From positions 124,001-188,000 of the forward strand of contig NZ_CP194411.1 in assembly GCF_051603425.1 (NCBI RefSeq): a stretch of DNA of 64,000 nucleotides, read 5' to 3'. The position numbers were made by a program, and so were the translations under genes. Position 1 is the first letter of the stretch. Each line of letters starts with the position of its first letter. Origin of the DNA: Selenomonas sputigena_A (GTDB lineage Bacteria > Bacillota > Negativicutes > Selenomonadales > Selenomonadaceae). Below, piece by piece: positions 51,887 to 60,649 of the stretch. The notes under the pieces were generated by a model. The model did no database searches and was not told the DNA's origin. It saw only the letters and a program-made list of their open reading frames with translations.

Positions 51887-52342
51887 TCAGTTCATATGCG
51901 CCTCCTCATAAAGCGCGATGCTCTTGCGTCTGTCGGCATACTTTCCACCCAGCGGTTCGTGGGAAAGCCATGTGCGCACAATCTCCCATGCCATGCCGTT
52001 CGCTATGATGCGCTGTCCCAAGCAGAGGACATTGGCATCGTTATGCGTGCGTATCATCTGCGCCGTGAAGAGATCATGCGCAATGACGGCGCGCACCCCC
52101 TTGACCTTGTTCGCCATGATACACATCGCTGCACCCGTGCCGCAAACGAGAATCCCCAGCTTTTCCCCATGCGCCGCGATTTCCTCGGCTACGGCCTGCG
52201 CATAAGGCTGCGTATTGCAGGAGACCTCGTCATACGTTCCCTTGTCCTCCACAGTGCAGCCTGCCTCCGTCAGCTTTTCCATCAGGAAGCGCTTCATCGG
52301 GTAGCCGGCATGATCCGAGCCCACGACGATTGTCTTTCCCAT
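51887..52342 (-). CDS. rpiB: Ribose-5-phosphate isomerase B
   Basis: Interconverts ribose-5-phosphate and ribulose-5-phosphate. 151 residues from the ATG at 52342 (AGGAGG upstream): GSDHAGYPMKRFLMEKL, VAEEIAAHGEKLGILVCGTG with the catalytic cysteine, GVRAVIAHDLFTAQMIRTHN, and ANVLCLGQRIIANGMAWEIV. Typical LacAB/RpiB sequence and length. Confidence 0.95.
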   Translation of the reverse strand: MGKTIVVGSDHAGYPMKRFLMEKLTEAGCTVEDKGTYDEVSCNTQPYAQAVAEEIAAHGEKLGILVCGTGAAMCIMANKVKGVRAVIAHDLFTAQMIRTHNDANVLCLGQRIIANGMAWEIVRTWLSHEPLGGKYADRRKSIALYEEAHMN

Positions 52343-52432
52343 CAACATTTCCTCCTTTGTCTGCTTCCATTTTTCTTCCATATCCTATTTATTCGCAATC
52401 TTTCCTCTTTTCCCTGCCCGGAAATTTAGATA

Positions 52433-52461
52433 TTGCATTTTCTTTTCATCCATGCTAAGAT
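52433..52461 (+). promoter_or_regulatory. Promoter of rpsT
   Basis: TTGCAT (52433-52438), 17-nt spacer, TAAGAT (52456-52461), about 30 nt before the rpsT ribosome site. Confidence 0.65.
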
Positions 52462-52497
52462 ACTACAGTATGATTTCTTTTAAGGGAGGTGAAACAT

Positions 52498-52761
52498 TTG
52501 CCGAACATCAAAGCATCCATCCGCAGCGTCCGTAAGGATGAAAAGCGCCGCGCCAAAAACGCTGCCGAGAAATCCCGCGTACGCACGGCCTCCCGTCACG
52601 TTCTCGATGCCGTTGCCGCCGGAAACGCGGAAGAAGCGAAAGCCTGCCTGAAGGCCGCCTGCAAGACGATCGATCAGGCTGCTGCGAACCATGTGCTTCA
52701 TAAGAACTGCGCCGGCCGCAAGAAGTCGCGCCTGGCCCGCAAGGTCAACGCCATGGCCTGA
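52498..52761 (+). CDS. rpsT: 30S ribosomal protein S20
   Basis: 87 residues starting MPNIKASIRSVRKDEKRRAK, a typical basic helical S20 (KSRVRTASRHVLDAVAAGNA, HKNCAGRKKSRLARKVNAMA). The start is TTG at 52498 with GGGAGGT nine bases upstream; a GTG nine bases earlier is too close to the ribosome site. A UUG start also occurs in E. coli rpsT, where S20 represses its own translation, so autoregulation is possible here. Monocistronic. Confidence 0.96.
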   Translation: MPNIKASIRSVRKDEKRRAKNAAEKSRVRTASRHVLDAVAAGNAEEAKACLKAACKTIDQAAANHVLHKNCAGRKKSRLARKVNAMA

Positions 52762-52784
52762 GACTTACAAAAGGCTTCTGATAT

Positions 52785-52841
52785 AATCCCATCGCTCTGG
52801 GCAATGAACTTCAAGCATTGCCCAGAGCGATGGGATTTTTT
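52785..52841 (+). terminator. Terminator of rpsT
   Basis: A perfect 22-bp stem (arms AATCCCATCGCTCTGGGC plus AATG and the complement) with a 9-nt loop and a following T6. Confidence 0.93.
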
Positions 52842-52867
52842 CTATGCTGAATTTCTCCGTGCTTCCT

Positions 52868-53152
52868 CTAATCCAAGGCTGCCCGAAACACCTCGTCCAC
52901 ATGCCCCTTGCATTCCTCGTAGCTCTCGCCCGGGTACACCTCGTAGATCTTTCTGCCGTCTACAAACATTGCGGGAACATAATGGTAGCTGCCGGCAAAA
53001 GCTCTCGCCCTTTCTGCCTCCTTATTCTCTTCAATCCATTCGATCGGCACTTCCTCATAGGCGGAATGCGCCTTCTCCAGTTCATCCATCGCCCGGATGG
53101 CGTTCCTGCAGTACGGGCAGCCTTCCATATGCAAAACAGTGATCGTCTTCAT
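52868..53152 (-). CDS. Glutaredoxin-like thiol-disulfide protein
   Basis: 94 residues beginning MKTITVLHMEGCPYCRNAIR, with the CPYC redox centre at residues 12-15 and the cis-proline in HYVPAMFVDGRKI. A GxY-type glutathione contact is present only loosely (YPGESYEECKG). ATG at 53152 with GGAGG eight bases upstream. Adjacent to a metallophosphoesterase gene on the same strand. May be a thioredoxin-fold reductant rather than a true glutathione-dependent enzyme. Confidence 0.85.
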   Translation of the reverse strand: MKTITVLHMEGCPYCRNAIRAMDELEKAHSAYEEVPIEWIEENKEAERARAFAGSYHYVPAMFVDGRKIYEVYPGESYEECKGHVDEVFRAALD

Positions 53153-53217
53153 GCTCTTTTCCTCCCGAATGTTCTCTTTCCTCTGCCAATACACCATTTC
53201 ACGCTGCGCCCACTCCC

Positions 53218-54366
53218 TTACGCGCGCAGCGTGAAATATGCGATCTCAGGCGGGCAGCCGATACGGCAAGGAAACCAGCTGCCGTTGCCCGAATGGACAT
53301 AGCCGGTCGTCCGCCCCTTTTCCACAATGCCGCGCGTGTATTTGAACACAGGCAGCAGCGGCAGGCCGAAAAGGCCGAACTGCGAGCCATGCGTATGGCC
53401 TGTGAGCACGAGCCGCACACCATATTCCGCCGCATCGTCGATAAACTCCGGATGATGCGCCAACAGCACGGTGACGGCATTTTCCGGCACCTGAGCCAAC
53501 GCGCTTGCCGTAAGCTCCGCTTTTTCCTGTAGGAATGCCTCCCCGCCCTTTCGGTGTCCTTCCATCGGATAGTCCACGCCTGCAAAATAGAGCGGCACAG
53601 TTCCCTCCCGCACGCATTGGGCACAATTTGTCAGCAGGCGGATATCCGTCGCCGCCAGAGCATCTTCGACAAGCTCGATGCCGCGAAGATGCTCATGGTT
53701 GCCATGGCAGTACCAGATTCCATCCGGAAAAGATGCCGTGAAGCTCCCGATCAGCGCTGCGGCCTCACGCGTCCATGCGGGATGGTCGAATACATCCCCC
53801 GTCAAAAGAAGCGCCTGCGGGGCGGCCGCCGCCGTCTGTTCCAGCAGGGAGCGCAGCTCTTCCAAGGAAAAGAACATGCCGAGATGCACATCGCTGAGCT
53901 GCGCAACCGTATAGCCGGAAAGGCTGTCCGCCGCGACGGGAATATCATAGTACCGTTCCACCACAGCCGTGCGTTCATAAAGATTGCCATAGAGCGCTGC
54001 CCCCAAAGCCGCTGCCGGATAAAGCCCCGCAGCGGCAAGCAGCCTGCGCCGTCCCGCATCCTCGGGAACAGCAAGAATCCTGCGGTAAAGGGCGCGGAAG
54101 AAAACGGCAGCCAGCACGAGGAACGCAAGGAAAAGCTCCGTCATACAAAGCACGGAAATAAAAGAAATGGAATTTCCCATCCCCATGACGGATGCCAAGG
54201 GATTCTGCCACAAAAGAACCGCCGCTGCCGTACCAAGGCCAAAAAAGGCGGCCGCCGTACGGCAGATCAGAAGCCGCCGTCCTTCCAAAAGATAACGCAG
54301 CGCCCAAAAGACCGCCCCGAAAAGGACGAGCAAAAAGGCGAGCAGGAGCGCGATGAAATGATACAA
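53218..54366 (-). CDS. Membrane-anchored metallophosphoesterase (YkuE/YaeI-like)
   Basis: About 382 residues. The N-terminal 150 residues hold four or so membrane helices. The C-terminal calcineurin-like domain has all metal motifs: QLSDVHLGM, LTGDVFDHP, YCHGNHEHLRG, LLAHHPEFID and LTGHTHGSQFGLFG. Relatives include YkuE and UDP-diacylglucosamine hydrolase-like enzymes acting at the membrane; the substrate is unknown. The TTG at 54366 has GGAGG seven bases upstream; a GTG at 54372 is nearer to the site. Confidence 0.9.
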   Translation of the reverse strand: MYHFIALLLAFLLVLFGAVFWALRYLLEGRRLLICRTAAAFFGLGTAAAVLLWQNPLASVMGMGNSISFISVLCMTELFLAFLVLAAVFFRALYRRILAVPEDAGRRRLLAAAGLYPAAALGAALYGNLYERTAVVERYYDIPVAADSLSGYTVAQLSDVHLGMFFSLEELRSLLEQTAAAAPQALLLTGDVFDHPAWTREAAALIGSFTASFPDGIWYCHGNHEHLRGIELVEDALAATDIRLLTNCAQCVREGTVPLYFAGVDYPMEGHRKGGEAFLQEKAELTASALAQVPENAVTVLLAHHPEFIDDAAEYGVRLVLTGHTHGSQFGLFGLPLLPVFKYTRGIVEKGRTTGYVHSGNGSWFPCRIGCPPEIAYFTLRA

Positions 54367-54393
54367 GGACACACCTCCAAGAGCAAAACCGAC

Positions 54394-54425
54394 AAAAGGG
54401 CTGCTGCACGAAAATGCAGCAGCCC
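54394..54425 (-). terminator. Terminator before the phosphoesterase gene
   Basis: Minus strand GGGCTGCTGCA and TGCAGCAGCCC arms (54415-54425 with 54398-54408) followed by TTTTG. It ends the transcript of the small HTH-like gene. Confidence 0.85.
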
Positions 54426-54522
54426 CTTATGGACAGTCCACCAAATCGTCGATGGAAATATTATAGCACAGTTGTCGGAAGAGAAAAGCAAAACCTGGAT
54501 GAAATAAAGCGTTTTTCCTCTG

Positions 54523-54762
54523 CTAAGCCTCGCCGCGCAAATGCGCAAGCTCCGCCTGCTTTTCGGAATAATACCAGCGAATGGACTTGCCGATCGCACA
54601 GCGGACGGCATCAAGACGTCCCTGCTGGGCAAGTTTCTTGAGTCTGGCGGCATCGAAACCGCTCAGGGACAAATAACTCGCAGAGAGGAAGCCCCCTTCC
54701 TTCAATCGCCCGCGATAAAAGGCGCTGTCCCTTCGATCCATTTCGACATGCTTGATTGCCAT
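54523..54762 (-). CDS. Small HTH-like protein of unknown function
   Basis: 79 residues from the ATG at 54762 (GGAGGGG upstream), beginning MAIKHVEMDRRDSAFYRGRL. The C-terminal half (LSGFDAARLKKLAQQGRLDA followed by VRCAIGKSIRWYYSEKQAEL) resembles excisionase/MerR-type winged helices that recognise DNA, but I cannot assign a family. It has its own promoter, flanked by inverted TTTACAG repeats, and a terminator, so it is probably expressed and perhaps autoregulated. Confidence 0.55.
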   Translation of the reverse strand: MAIKHVEMDRRDSAFYRGRLKEGGFLSASYLSLSGFDAARLKKLAQQGRLDAVRCAIGKSIRWYYSEKQAELAHLRGEA

Positions 54763-54841
54763 AAAAACCCCTCCATCCGAGGTGTTTTGCGTACTTCCGG
54801 CAAACAGAAGCACACAAAAGCACACATACGCATGAAATAAA

Positions 54842-54897
54842 TTTACAGTAAATCAACTTGCTCCGCTATTATATCATAAGTTTGTAAATCTGTAAAC
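54842..54897 (-). promoter_or_regulatory. Promoter with operator-like repeats for the small HTH-like gene
   Basis: Minus strand TTTACA (54891-54896), 17-nt spacer, TATAAT (54868-54873). A perfect palindrome TTTACAGTAAA lies at 54842-54852, just downstream of the start of transcription. GTAAATCTGTAAAC covers the -35, so TTTACAG occurs inverted on both sides of the core promoter. Confidence 0.6.
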
Positions 54898-54911
54898 ATT
54901 ATCACTCCCCC

Positions 54912-54940
54912 TTGTCCGAATTGCGTTTTCCTTCTATAAT
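54912..54940 (+). promoter_or_regulatory. Promoter of the hydCBA operon
   Basis: TTGTCC (54912-54917), 17-nt spacer, consensus TATAAT (54935-54940). The transcript would have a leader of about 100 nt before hydC; no known riboswitch consensus was recognised in it. Confidence 0.7.
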
Positions 54941-55048
54941 TAGAAAAGAAAAAAATTATTAAGGAATCACGGATAATGATGAAGTCCATCCGACTGGCGC
55001 TGCACTTATCGGGGGTTCCTGAAAAATCCACCTGAAGGAGATGCTGCC

Positions 55049-55540
55049 ATGTATGCCCATATTGAAGACCTGGATCCTGCAACAAGGGAAAAAATCGACC
55101 GCGTACTCGAAGCTCATGCCTACGATGCGACACAGATCGTAGGCATTTTGCTCGACGTACAGGATCTCTTCGAGCTCCACTATGTGCCGGAAACAGCCGC
55201 CTACTATGTAGCCGAAAAGCTGCCGATCAAGATTTCGCTGATCTACGACTGTCTTACCTTCTACGCAAGCCTTTCCCCTACGCCGCGCGCCAAATATCCG
55301 ATACAAGTCTGCGATTCCGTTGTCTGCCGCATCAACCATAATGAAACGCTGCTCGACTCGCTTCAGGATCTCCTTGGCATCGACGTCGGAGAAGTCACCT
55401 ACGACGGCCGTTTCACCCTCGAAAAAACACCATGCTTCGGCGCCTGCGACATCGCGCCCGCCGTCCGCGTGAACGGCGAGGTCTACGGCCATCTGGACAG
55501 CCGCGAAAAGATTGCCGCTTTGCTGCAGAAGCTGCAGTAA
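55049..55540 (+). CDS. hydC: NuoE-like [2Fe-2S] subunit of the hydrogenase (HydC)
   Basis: Thioredoxin-fold ferredoxin subunit of a trimeric NAD(H)-linked [FeFe]-hydrogenase. 163 residues: N-terminal helical part, then the cluster ligands as CDSVVC and CFGAC (C-x4-C ... C-x3-C), with DIAPAVRVNGEVYGHL typical of NuoE. ATG with AAGGAG eight bases upstream. First gene of hydC-hydB-hydA. Confidence 0.92.
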   Translation: MYAHIEDLDPATREKIDRVLEAHAYDATQIVGILLDVQDLFELHYVPETAAYYVAEKLPIKISLIYDCLTFYASLSPTPRAKYPIQVCDSVVCRINHNETLLDSLQDLLGIDVGEVTYDGRFTLEKTPCFGACDIAPAVRVNGEVYGHLDSREKIAALLQKLQ

Positions 55541-55625
55541 AAAAACCGCACAACCGACCCTGTCCGGACAGAGAGATAAAAACCATGCCGGCCAGGCAGC
55601 AAACAGATTCTGGAAAGGAGAACCC

Positions 55626-56876
55626 ATGAGCAAGGTTTCTTTCATTACCAAAAACTTTCATCGCTACGATCCCGCTTCCATCAACTCCTATTTGGAAATC
55701 GGCGGTTTCGACGCCTTGAAAAAAGCCGTGACGATGGACGGCGAAGACATCGCCGCACTTCTCGCGGAAGCCAAGATCAAGGGACGCGGCGGCGCAGCCT
55801 ACGGCATGGGACGCAAATGGTCGCAGGCGCGTGCCGTCAAAGGGGAGCATAAAGTCATCATTTGCAACGCCGACGAGGGGGAACCCTGCACCTTCAAGGA
55901 TCGCGAACTCATCCGGAACGATCCCTTCAACCTCATCGAAGCCATGGCCATTGGAGCCTGGAGCATCCAGGCACAGGACGGCTATATCTATCTGCGTGAG
56001 GAGTATGCACATCTGCGCGCACTCCTAAAGAACGCCATTGCCGAAGCAGAACGCTGCGGCTTCCTCGGCAAAAATATCCTCGGCAAGAAAGGCTTCGATT
56101 TCCACATCCACCTCTACTCAGGCGCAGGCGCTTATGTCTGCGGCGAGGGCACGGCACTCATACGCTCCATCGAGGGAAAGGCCGGCCGGCCGCGCATGAA
56201 GCCGCCCTTCATCAAGCAAAGCGGACTCTTCGCCCTGCCGACCTGCGTCAACAATGTCGAAAGCCTCTCCATCGTACCGCATCTCCTGCTCGATGAGAAG
56301 AAAGAATACATCGGCTATGGCTCCGGAGAATCCCTCGGCACGAAGCTTGTCTCCGTCGGCGGCAATGTAAAGAATCCCGCCGTTTTCGAAATTCCGTTCG
56401 GCACGACCGTCCGTGAAATCATCTACGATCTGGCAGGCGGCATACAAGACGACCGCCCCATCCGTCTCATACAGTTCGGCGGCGCCTCGGGCAAGATTGC
56501 CGATTCCTCGATCCTCGACGTCCCCTATACCTATGACGATCTCAAAGCTGCCGGCGTCACCGTCGGCTCCGGCGCCATCCTCGTCGTCGACGAGCGCACG
56601 AGCGTCCTCGATTTCCTGCGCATGACGCAGGCCTTCTTCTCACACGAAAGCTGCGGCCAGTGTACGCCATGCCGTGAAGGCGTCCTCCACATCAAGCTGA
56701 TCCTGGAAAAATTTGCCCAAGGCACGGCAACCGAAAAAGACCTCGAAAACATGAAGATGATTGCGCGAATCATGCCGATGTCCGCACTCTGCGGTCTCGG
56801 TGAAAGTGCAGAAAACGCTCTTTCCTCTGCGTTCAAGATCTTCCCTGACACATTTCGGATTGGAGGCGCCCACTAA
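55626..56876 (+). CDS. hydB: NuoF-like NAD(H)- and FMN-binding hydrogenase subunit (HydB)
   Basis: 416 residues: KGRGGAAYGMGRKWSQA (NADH site), CNADEGEPCTFKDRELI and GAGAYVCGEGTALIRSIEG (FMN site), and the [4Fe-4S] ligands in ESCGQCTPCREG plus a later cysteine (ALCGLGE). It lacks both the N-terminal thioredoxin-like domain and the C-terminal ferredoxin domain of the long HydB forms, so it is the minimal NuoF type. ATG with GGAGA upstream; stop overlaps hydA by one base. Confidence 0.94.
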   Translation: MSKVSFITKNFHRYDPASINSYLEIGGFDALKKAVTMDGEDIAALLAEAKIKGRGGAAYGMGRKWSQARAVKGEHKVIICNADEGEPCTFKDRELIRNDPFNLIEAMAIGAWSIQAQDGYIYLREEYAHLRALLKNAIAEAERCGFLGKNILGKKGFDFHIHLYSGAGAYVCGEGTALIRSIEGKAGRPRMKPPFIKQSGLFALPTCVNNVESLSIVPHLLLDEKKEYIGYGSGESLGTKLVSVGGNVKNPAVFEIPFGTTVREIIYDLAGGIQDDRPIRLIQFGGASGKIADSSILDVPYTYDDLKAAGVTVGSGAILVVDERTSVLDFLRMTQAFFSHESCGQCTPCREGVLHIKLILEKFAQGTATEKDLENMKMIARIMPMSALCGLGESAENALSSAFKIFPDTFRIGGAH

Positions 56877-58642
56877 TGGCTGAAGAAAAAGAACTCGTCC
56901 ATCTGACCATCAACAAGATTCCCGTGGAGGTTCCCAAGGGTACGAAGATCATCGATGCCGCGCGCAAGGTGCACATCGACATCCCGCACCTCTGTTACCA
57001 TCCCGACCAGCGGGTCAAAGCGCGCTGCCGCATCTGTTCCGTCGAAGTCGTCGGCAACCGCCGTCTTATGGCGGCCTGTGCCACCGAAGTATGGGAAGGC
57101 ATGGAAGTCCATACGGACACCCAGATTGTGCGCGATACCCAAGTCGGCATCCTGCAGCTCATTCTTGCCAACCACAACCAGGATTGCCTCAACTGCCCGC
57201 GCAACCATCGCTGCGACCTGCAGGAACTTTGCAGCCGCTTCAACATCGGGCATACAGGACTTCCCATCGTCGTCCGAGACATGAAGGATGCGGCGGATAA
57301 CCCCAGCATCACACGCGATCCGACAAAATGCATCAAATGCGGCCGCTGCATCCGCGCCTGCAAGGATGTACAGGGAATCGAGGCGCTGAATTTCGCGGGC
57401 AGGAGCGATTCCATCACCGTGACGACAGCCTACAATACCGCGCTCGAGAACACGGACTGCATCCTATGCGGCCAGTGCAGCCTCGTCTGTCCGACGGGAG
57501 CCATCACGGAAAAGGATGACACCCGGCGCGTCCTCGACGCTCTTCAGGATCCCGCAAAGCACGTCATCGTGCAGGTCGCGCCGGCCGTACGCGTCTCCTT
57601 GGGCGATGAATTCCATCTGCCGCCGGGCGACATCGTGACGGGACAGATGGTCGCCGCCTTGAAGCGTCTCGGCTTTGACCGCGTATTCGATACCAACTTC
57701 GGCGCCGACCTCACCATCATGGAAGAAGGCCACGAATTCCTCGAACGCCTCGAGACCGGCGGCACGCTGCCCATGATGACTTCCTGCAGCCCCGGCTGGG
57801 TCAATTTTATGGAGAAGCACTACGGCGATTTCATCGATCACCTCTCGACGGCAAAATCTCCCATGCAGATCTTCGGCGCCGTAGCCAAGACGTACTACGC
57901 CGAAAAGGCCGGCATTCCTGCCAAGGACATCGTGACCGTCTCCATCATGCCCTGCACGGCGAAAAAATTCGAAGCAGCACGGCCCGAGATGGGACGCGAC
58001 GGCTTGCAGGACGTCGATATCGTCATCACGACGCGCGAGCTCGCGAAGCTGATTCACTATGTCGGCATCACCTTCCACGACCTGCCTGAAGAAGATTTCG
58101 ACAGCCCTCTCGGCACCTGCTCCGGTGCAGGCGCGATCTTCGGCACGACCGGCGGCGTCATGGAGGCGGCGCTCCGCACCGTCTGCGAAAAGGCCACGGG
58201 CAAAGAACTTCCTTCCCTGGATTTCCTCTCCGTGCGCGGCATGGAAGGCATCAAAGAGGCCACCGTCGACCTTGGCAGCCGCAAAGTGCGCGTTGCCGTC
58301 GCCCACACGCTGAAAAACGCCAAGATCATCATGGAAGACGTCAAAGCGGGCAAAAGCCCCTACGACTTCATCGAAATCATGGCCTGCCCCGGCGGCTGCC
58401 AAGGCGGCGGCGGACAGCCGCTCAATACGACGAACGCGCGCCGTCAGGAACGCATGAAGGCGCTCTACGAGATTGACAGGAATCTCCCCGTGCGCAAATC
58501 ACACGAAAACCCCGAGGTCATCAAAATCTACAAAGAATTTCTTGGCGCCCCGCTCGTCGGCAAAGCGCATGAGCTTTTGCACACCCACTACCACAAAACG
58601 GCGAAACGCTGCGATTTCCACACATCCGGCAACGAGGCCTGA
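56876..58642 (+). CDS. hydA: [FeFe]-hydrogenase catalytic subunit (HydA)
   Basis: 588 residues. N-terminal NuoG-like part: [2Fe-2S] (LCYHPDQRVKARCRICSVEV), the His/Cys cluster (HNQDCLNCPRNHRCDLQELC), two [4Fe-4S] (CIKCGRCIRACK, CILCGQCSLVCPTG). The H-cluster domain has L1 TSCSPGW, L2 MPCTAKKFE and L3 CPGGCQGGGGQP. With HydB and HydC it should oxidise or evolve H2 coupled to NAD(H), and possibly ferredoxin by bifurcation. L1 has serine where many studied enzymes have the proton-relay cysteine (TSCCPGW). Maturases HydEFG are not in the window. Confidence 0.95.
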   Translation: MAEEKELVHLTINKIPVEVPKGTKIIDAARKVHIDIPHLCYHPDQRVKARCRICSVEVVGNRRLMAACATEVWEGMEVHTDTQIVRDTQVGILQLILANHNQDCLNCPRNHRCDLQELCSRFNIGHTGLPIVVRDMKDAADNPSITRDPTKCIKCGRCIRACKDVQGIEALNFAGRSDSITVTTAYNTALENTDCILCGQCSLVCPTGAITEKDDTRRVLDALQDPAKHVIVQVAPAVRVSLGDEFHLPPGDIVTGQMVAALKRLGFDRVFDTNFGADLTIMEEGHEFLERLETGGTLPMMTSCSPGWVNFMEKHYGDFIDHLSTAKSPMQIFGAVAKTYYAEKAGIPAKDIVTVSIMPCTAKKFEAARPEMGRDGLQDVDIVITTRELAKLIHYVGITFHDLPEEDFDSPLGTCSGAGAIFGTTGGVMEAALRTVCEKATGKELPSLDFLSVRGMEGIKEATVDLGSRKVRVAVAHTLKNAKIIMEDVKAGKSPYDFIEIMACPGGCQGGGGQPLNTTNARRQERMKALYEIDRNLPVRKSHENPEVIKIYKEFLGAPLVGKAHELLHTHYHKTAKRCDFHTSGNEA

Positions 58643-58683
58643 GCGCCTCTTTTTCACACAAATAAAAAGGGCTGAAACAAACC

Positions 58684-60015
58684 ATGGAACCATCTGCTGA
58701 GCATGTATTCAAAAACCCATTTTCCCAAATCACCTACAAAATGCACCTGATTCTTACCGTCGGCCGGCTCCTCATGGAGAACGGCGCGGATTCTGACAGG
58801 ACGACGCGCTACATCATGCGGACAGCCGCCTACATGGGCATACCAGCGGAAAATGTCAGCTGCCATATCATGTACACATCGATCCTCCTGAACATAAAAA
58901 ACGAAGAGCGCACCTACACGGAGCTGTGCAAATGCCGCAAGCACAGCGTGAGCATGAGCGTCCTGGCCGCTGTCAGCCGCATCATCTGGCGTGCCATGCG
59001 CGACGCATGGTCGCTGGAGCGCTTCGAAAAGGAACTGGATTGCATACAAAGCCGACGGAACCCCTACTCCAATTTCGCCACAGCCATCGGCTCAAGCTTT
59101 GCCTGCGGCGGTTCCTGCCTTCTCTTCGGCGGCGATCTCATCGCCTTCTTCATCACAGCCGTCTGCGCCTTCTTTGGCTTCTACACCCGCATCGGCTGCA
59201 ACAAGAGAGGCTTCAACAACTACGCAGGCATTGCCATAGCCGCCTTCGTTGCCACCTCCCTGGCGGCGCTCTCGCAGAACATCGTCCATTCCACGACGCC
59301 CATGCACCCCATCGCTGCCTGTGCCCTCTTCATCGTCCCCGGCGTGCCGCTGATCAACGCGGCGGACGACATGCTGAACAACTTCATCATGGCCGGTACG
59401 ACGCGCGCCATCCATACCTTGCTCATCGTTGGTTCCATGGCCTTCGGCACCGCCATAGCCCTGCACCTCGGCCGCATCACGGACTTTGCCACCATCAGCT
59501 TAAGCCCCGGCGACATTTACTTCTATCATCCCCTTGCCGCAGCCATCTCGGCAGGCGGCTTCTCCCTTCTCTTCAACGTGCCGCGGCGCGTTCTCTGGGC
59601 CGTCTCCGTCGGCGGCGCCATTGCGGTCCTCCTGCGAAACATCTGCATGTTCGACTTCGGACTCAGCCAGGCCACCGGAACCCTCATCGGCGGCGGCGTT
59701 GTCGGCATCGTCGCCCTCTCGGCCATCCATTGGTTCCATGTGCCGAACGTCGTCCTCACAACGCCGTCCGCCATTCCCCTCGTCCCCGGCATCCTGCTCT
59801 ACCGCCTGCTCTTCACCTTCCTCAACATCAACGACGTCAGCACGGAAATCCTGCTGCAGGCACTCCGCCACGGCATCGAGGCCATGACCATCATCATCAG
59901 CATCGCCATCGGCGTTGCCATCCCGAACATCTTCTGGTCAAGGCAGATCCGAAGAAACAAGATTGCCCAAGAAAAAAAGCTGCTCGCCTCCCGGTTCGTC
60001 GACCAGGACGACTGA
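58684..60015 (+). CDS. ThrE-type threonine/serine exporter, copy 1
   Basis: 443 residues. The N-terminal part (ILTVGRLLMENGADSDRTTR, VSCHIMYTSILLN) is the ThrE/DUF1212 cytoplasmic domain. About ten membrane helices follow, including VPGVPLINAADDMLNNF and the C-terminal ThrE_2 half (TTPSAIPLVPGILLYRLL). Exports threonine and serine in characterised members. AAGGG precedes the ATG, 41 nt after hydA with no terminator, so it may be co-transcribed. Closely related to the second copy at 61007. Confidence 0.9.
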   Translation: MEPSAEHVFKNPFSQITYKMHLILTVGRLLMENGADSDRTTRYIMRTAAYMGIPAENVSCHIMYTSILLNIKNEERTYTELCKCRKHSVSMSVLAAVSRIIWRAMRDAWSLERFEKELDCIQSRRNPYSNFATAIGSSFACGGSCLLFGGDLIAFFITAVCAFFGFYTRIGCNKRGFNNYAGIAIAAFVATSLAALSQNIVHSTTPMHPIAACALFIVPGVPLINAADDMLNNFIMAGTTRAIHTLLIVGSMAFGTAIALHLGRITDFATISLSPGDIYFYHPLAAAISAGGFSLLFNVPRRVLWAVSVGGAIAVLLRNICMFDFGLSQATGTLIGGGVVGIVALSAIHWFHVPNVVLTTPSAIPLVPGILLYRLLFTFLNINDVSTEILLQALRHGIEAMTIIISIAIGVAIPNIFWSRQIRRNKIAQEKKLLASRFVDQDD

Positions 60016-60201
60016 CGAACGTTCTCGGCCATTTTGCAGAAAGCACCATCCCATCCGAAAACACTTTGCAGCGCTCCGGGCAGGACAGCCGCTTTTGGGC
60101 CGGAAAAACAGAGGAAGCGCCCTTTCCAACAAAAGCAGGATGCGCCTTTCGGTTTTCTGCCACAGGCGCCCCTGCTTGTCCTTGAATCGTAGGTGAGAAA
60201 C

Positions 60202-60636
60202 TTGAAGAATATACAAAAAATAAGTTTCATCATTCCAAATGAGTGGGGACAATATTTATATCGTATACTTTCCCCCATAAAGGATATGGTCGATGGTACA
60301 TGGGAGGTTTATGGTACAGCGATAATTGGTGGTCTTCAGGCATGGCACAATATAAACGGTGAAATGGTTGATTTATTTGATTTCAGGTATTTTTCAAACC
60401 AAGATTTCTTTTCATTACTCATGTCGCGTAGGTATTATATCGTATCAGGTATATTCAGCTTAAAATCTTCCCTCGAAAACAAAACAGACAAGCTAAATGG
60501 AGCTTATTTAGAAGTTATTGTAACAGATAGTGTATATGTAGATATTTCTTCTGTTGATGACAAGATAATATCTGCCTTGTATACGAATGCCGTAAAACAG
60601 GGATTTGAAAATATTGAAACGGAGGAAATAAGCTAG
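60202..60636 (+). CDS. Orphan immunity-like protein (DUF2691-like?)
   Basis: 144 residues, strongly AT-rich against the GC-rich surroundings. It begins KNIQKISFIIPNEWGQYLYR, which recalls DUF2691 proteins (ISFEIPNxYGxxL), from memory only. TTG at 60202 has AGGTGA upstream; a GTG at 60193 is an alternative. Directly followed by a TpsB C-terminal remnant, so it is likely a leftover immunity gene of a second two-partner toxin locus. Confidence 0.5.
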   Translation: MKNIQKISFIIPNEWGQYLYRILSPIKDMVDGTWEVYGTAIIGGLQAWHNINGEMVDLFDFRYFSNQDFFSLLMSRRYYIVSGIFSLKSSLENKTDKLNGAYLEVIVTDSVYVDISSVDDKIISALYTNAVKQGFENIETEEIS

Positions 60637-60649
60637 ATCGCGGGAACGT

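Noticed and set aside
57464..58402. Minus-strand frame of 312 codons
   Set aside because: Antisense to hydA, whose cluster motifs are complete.
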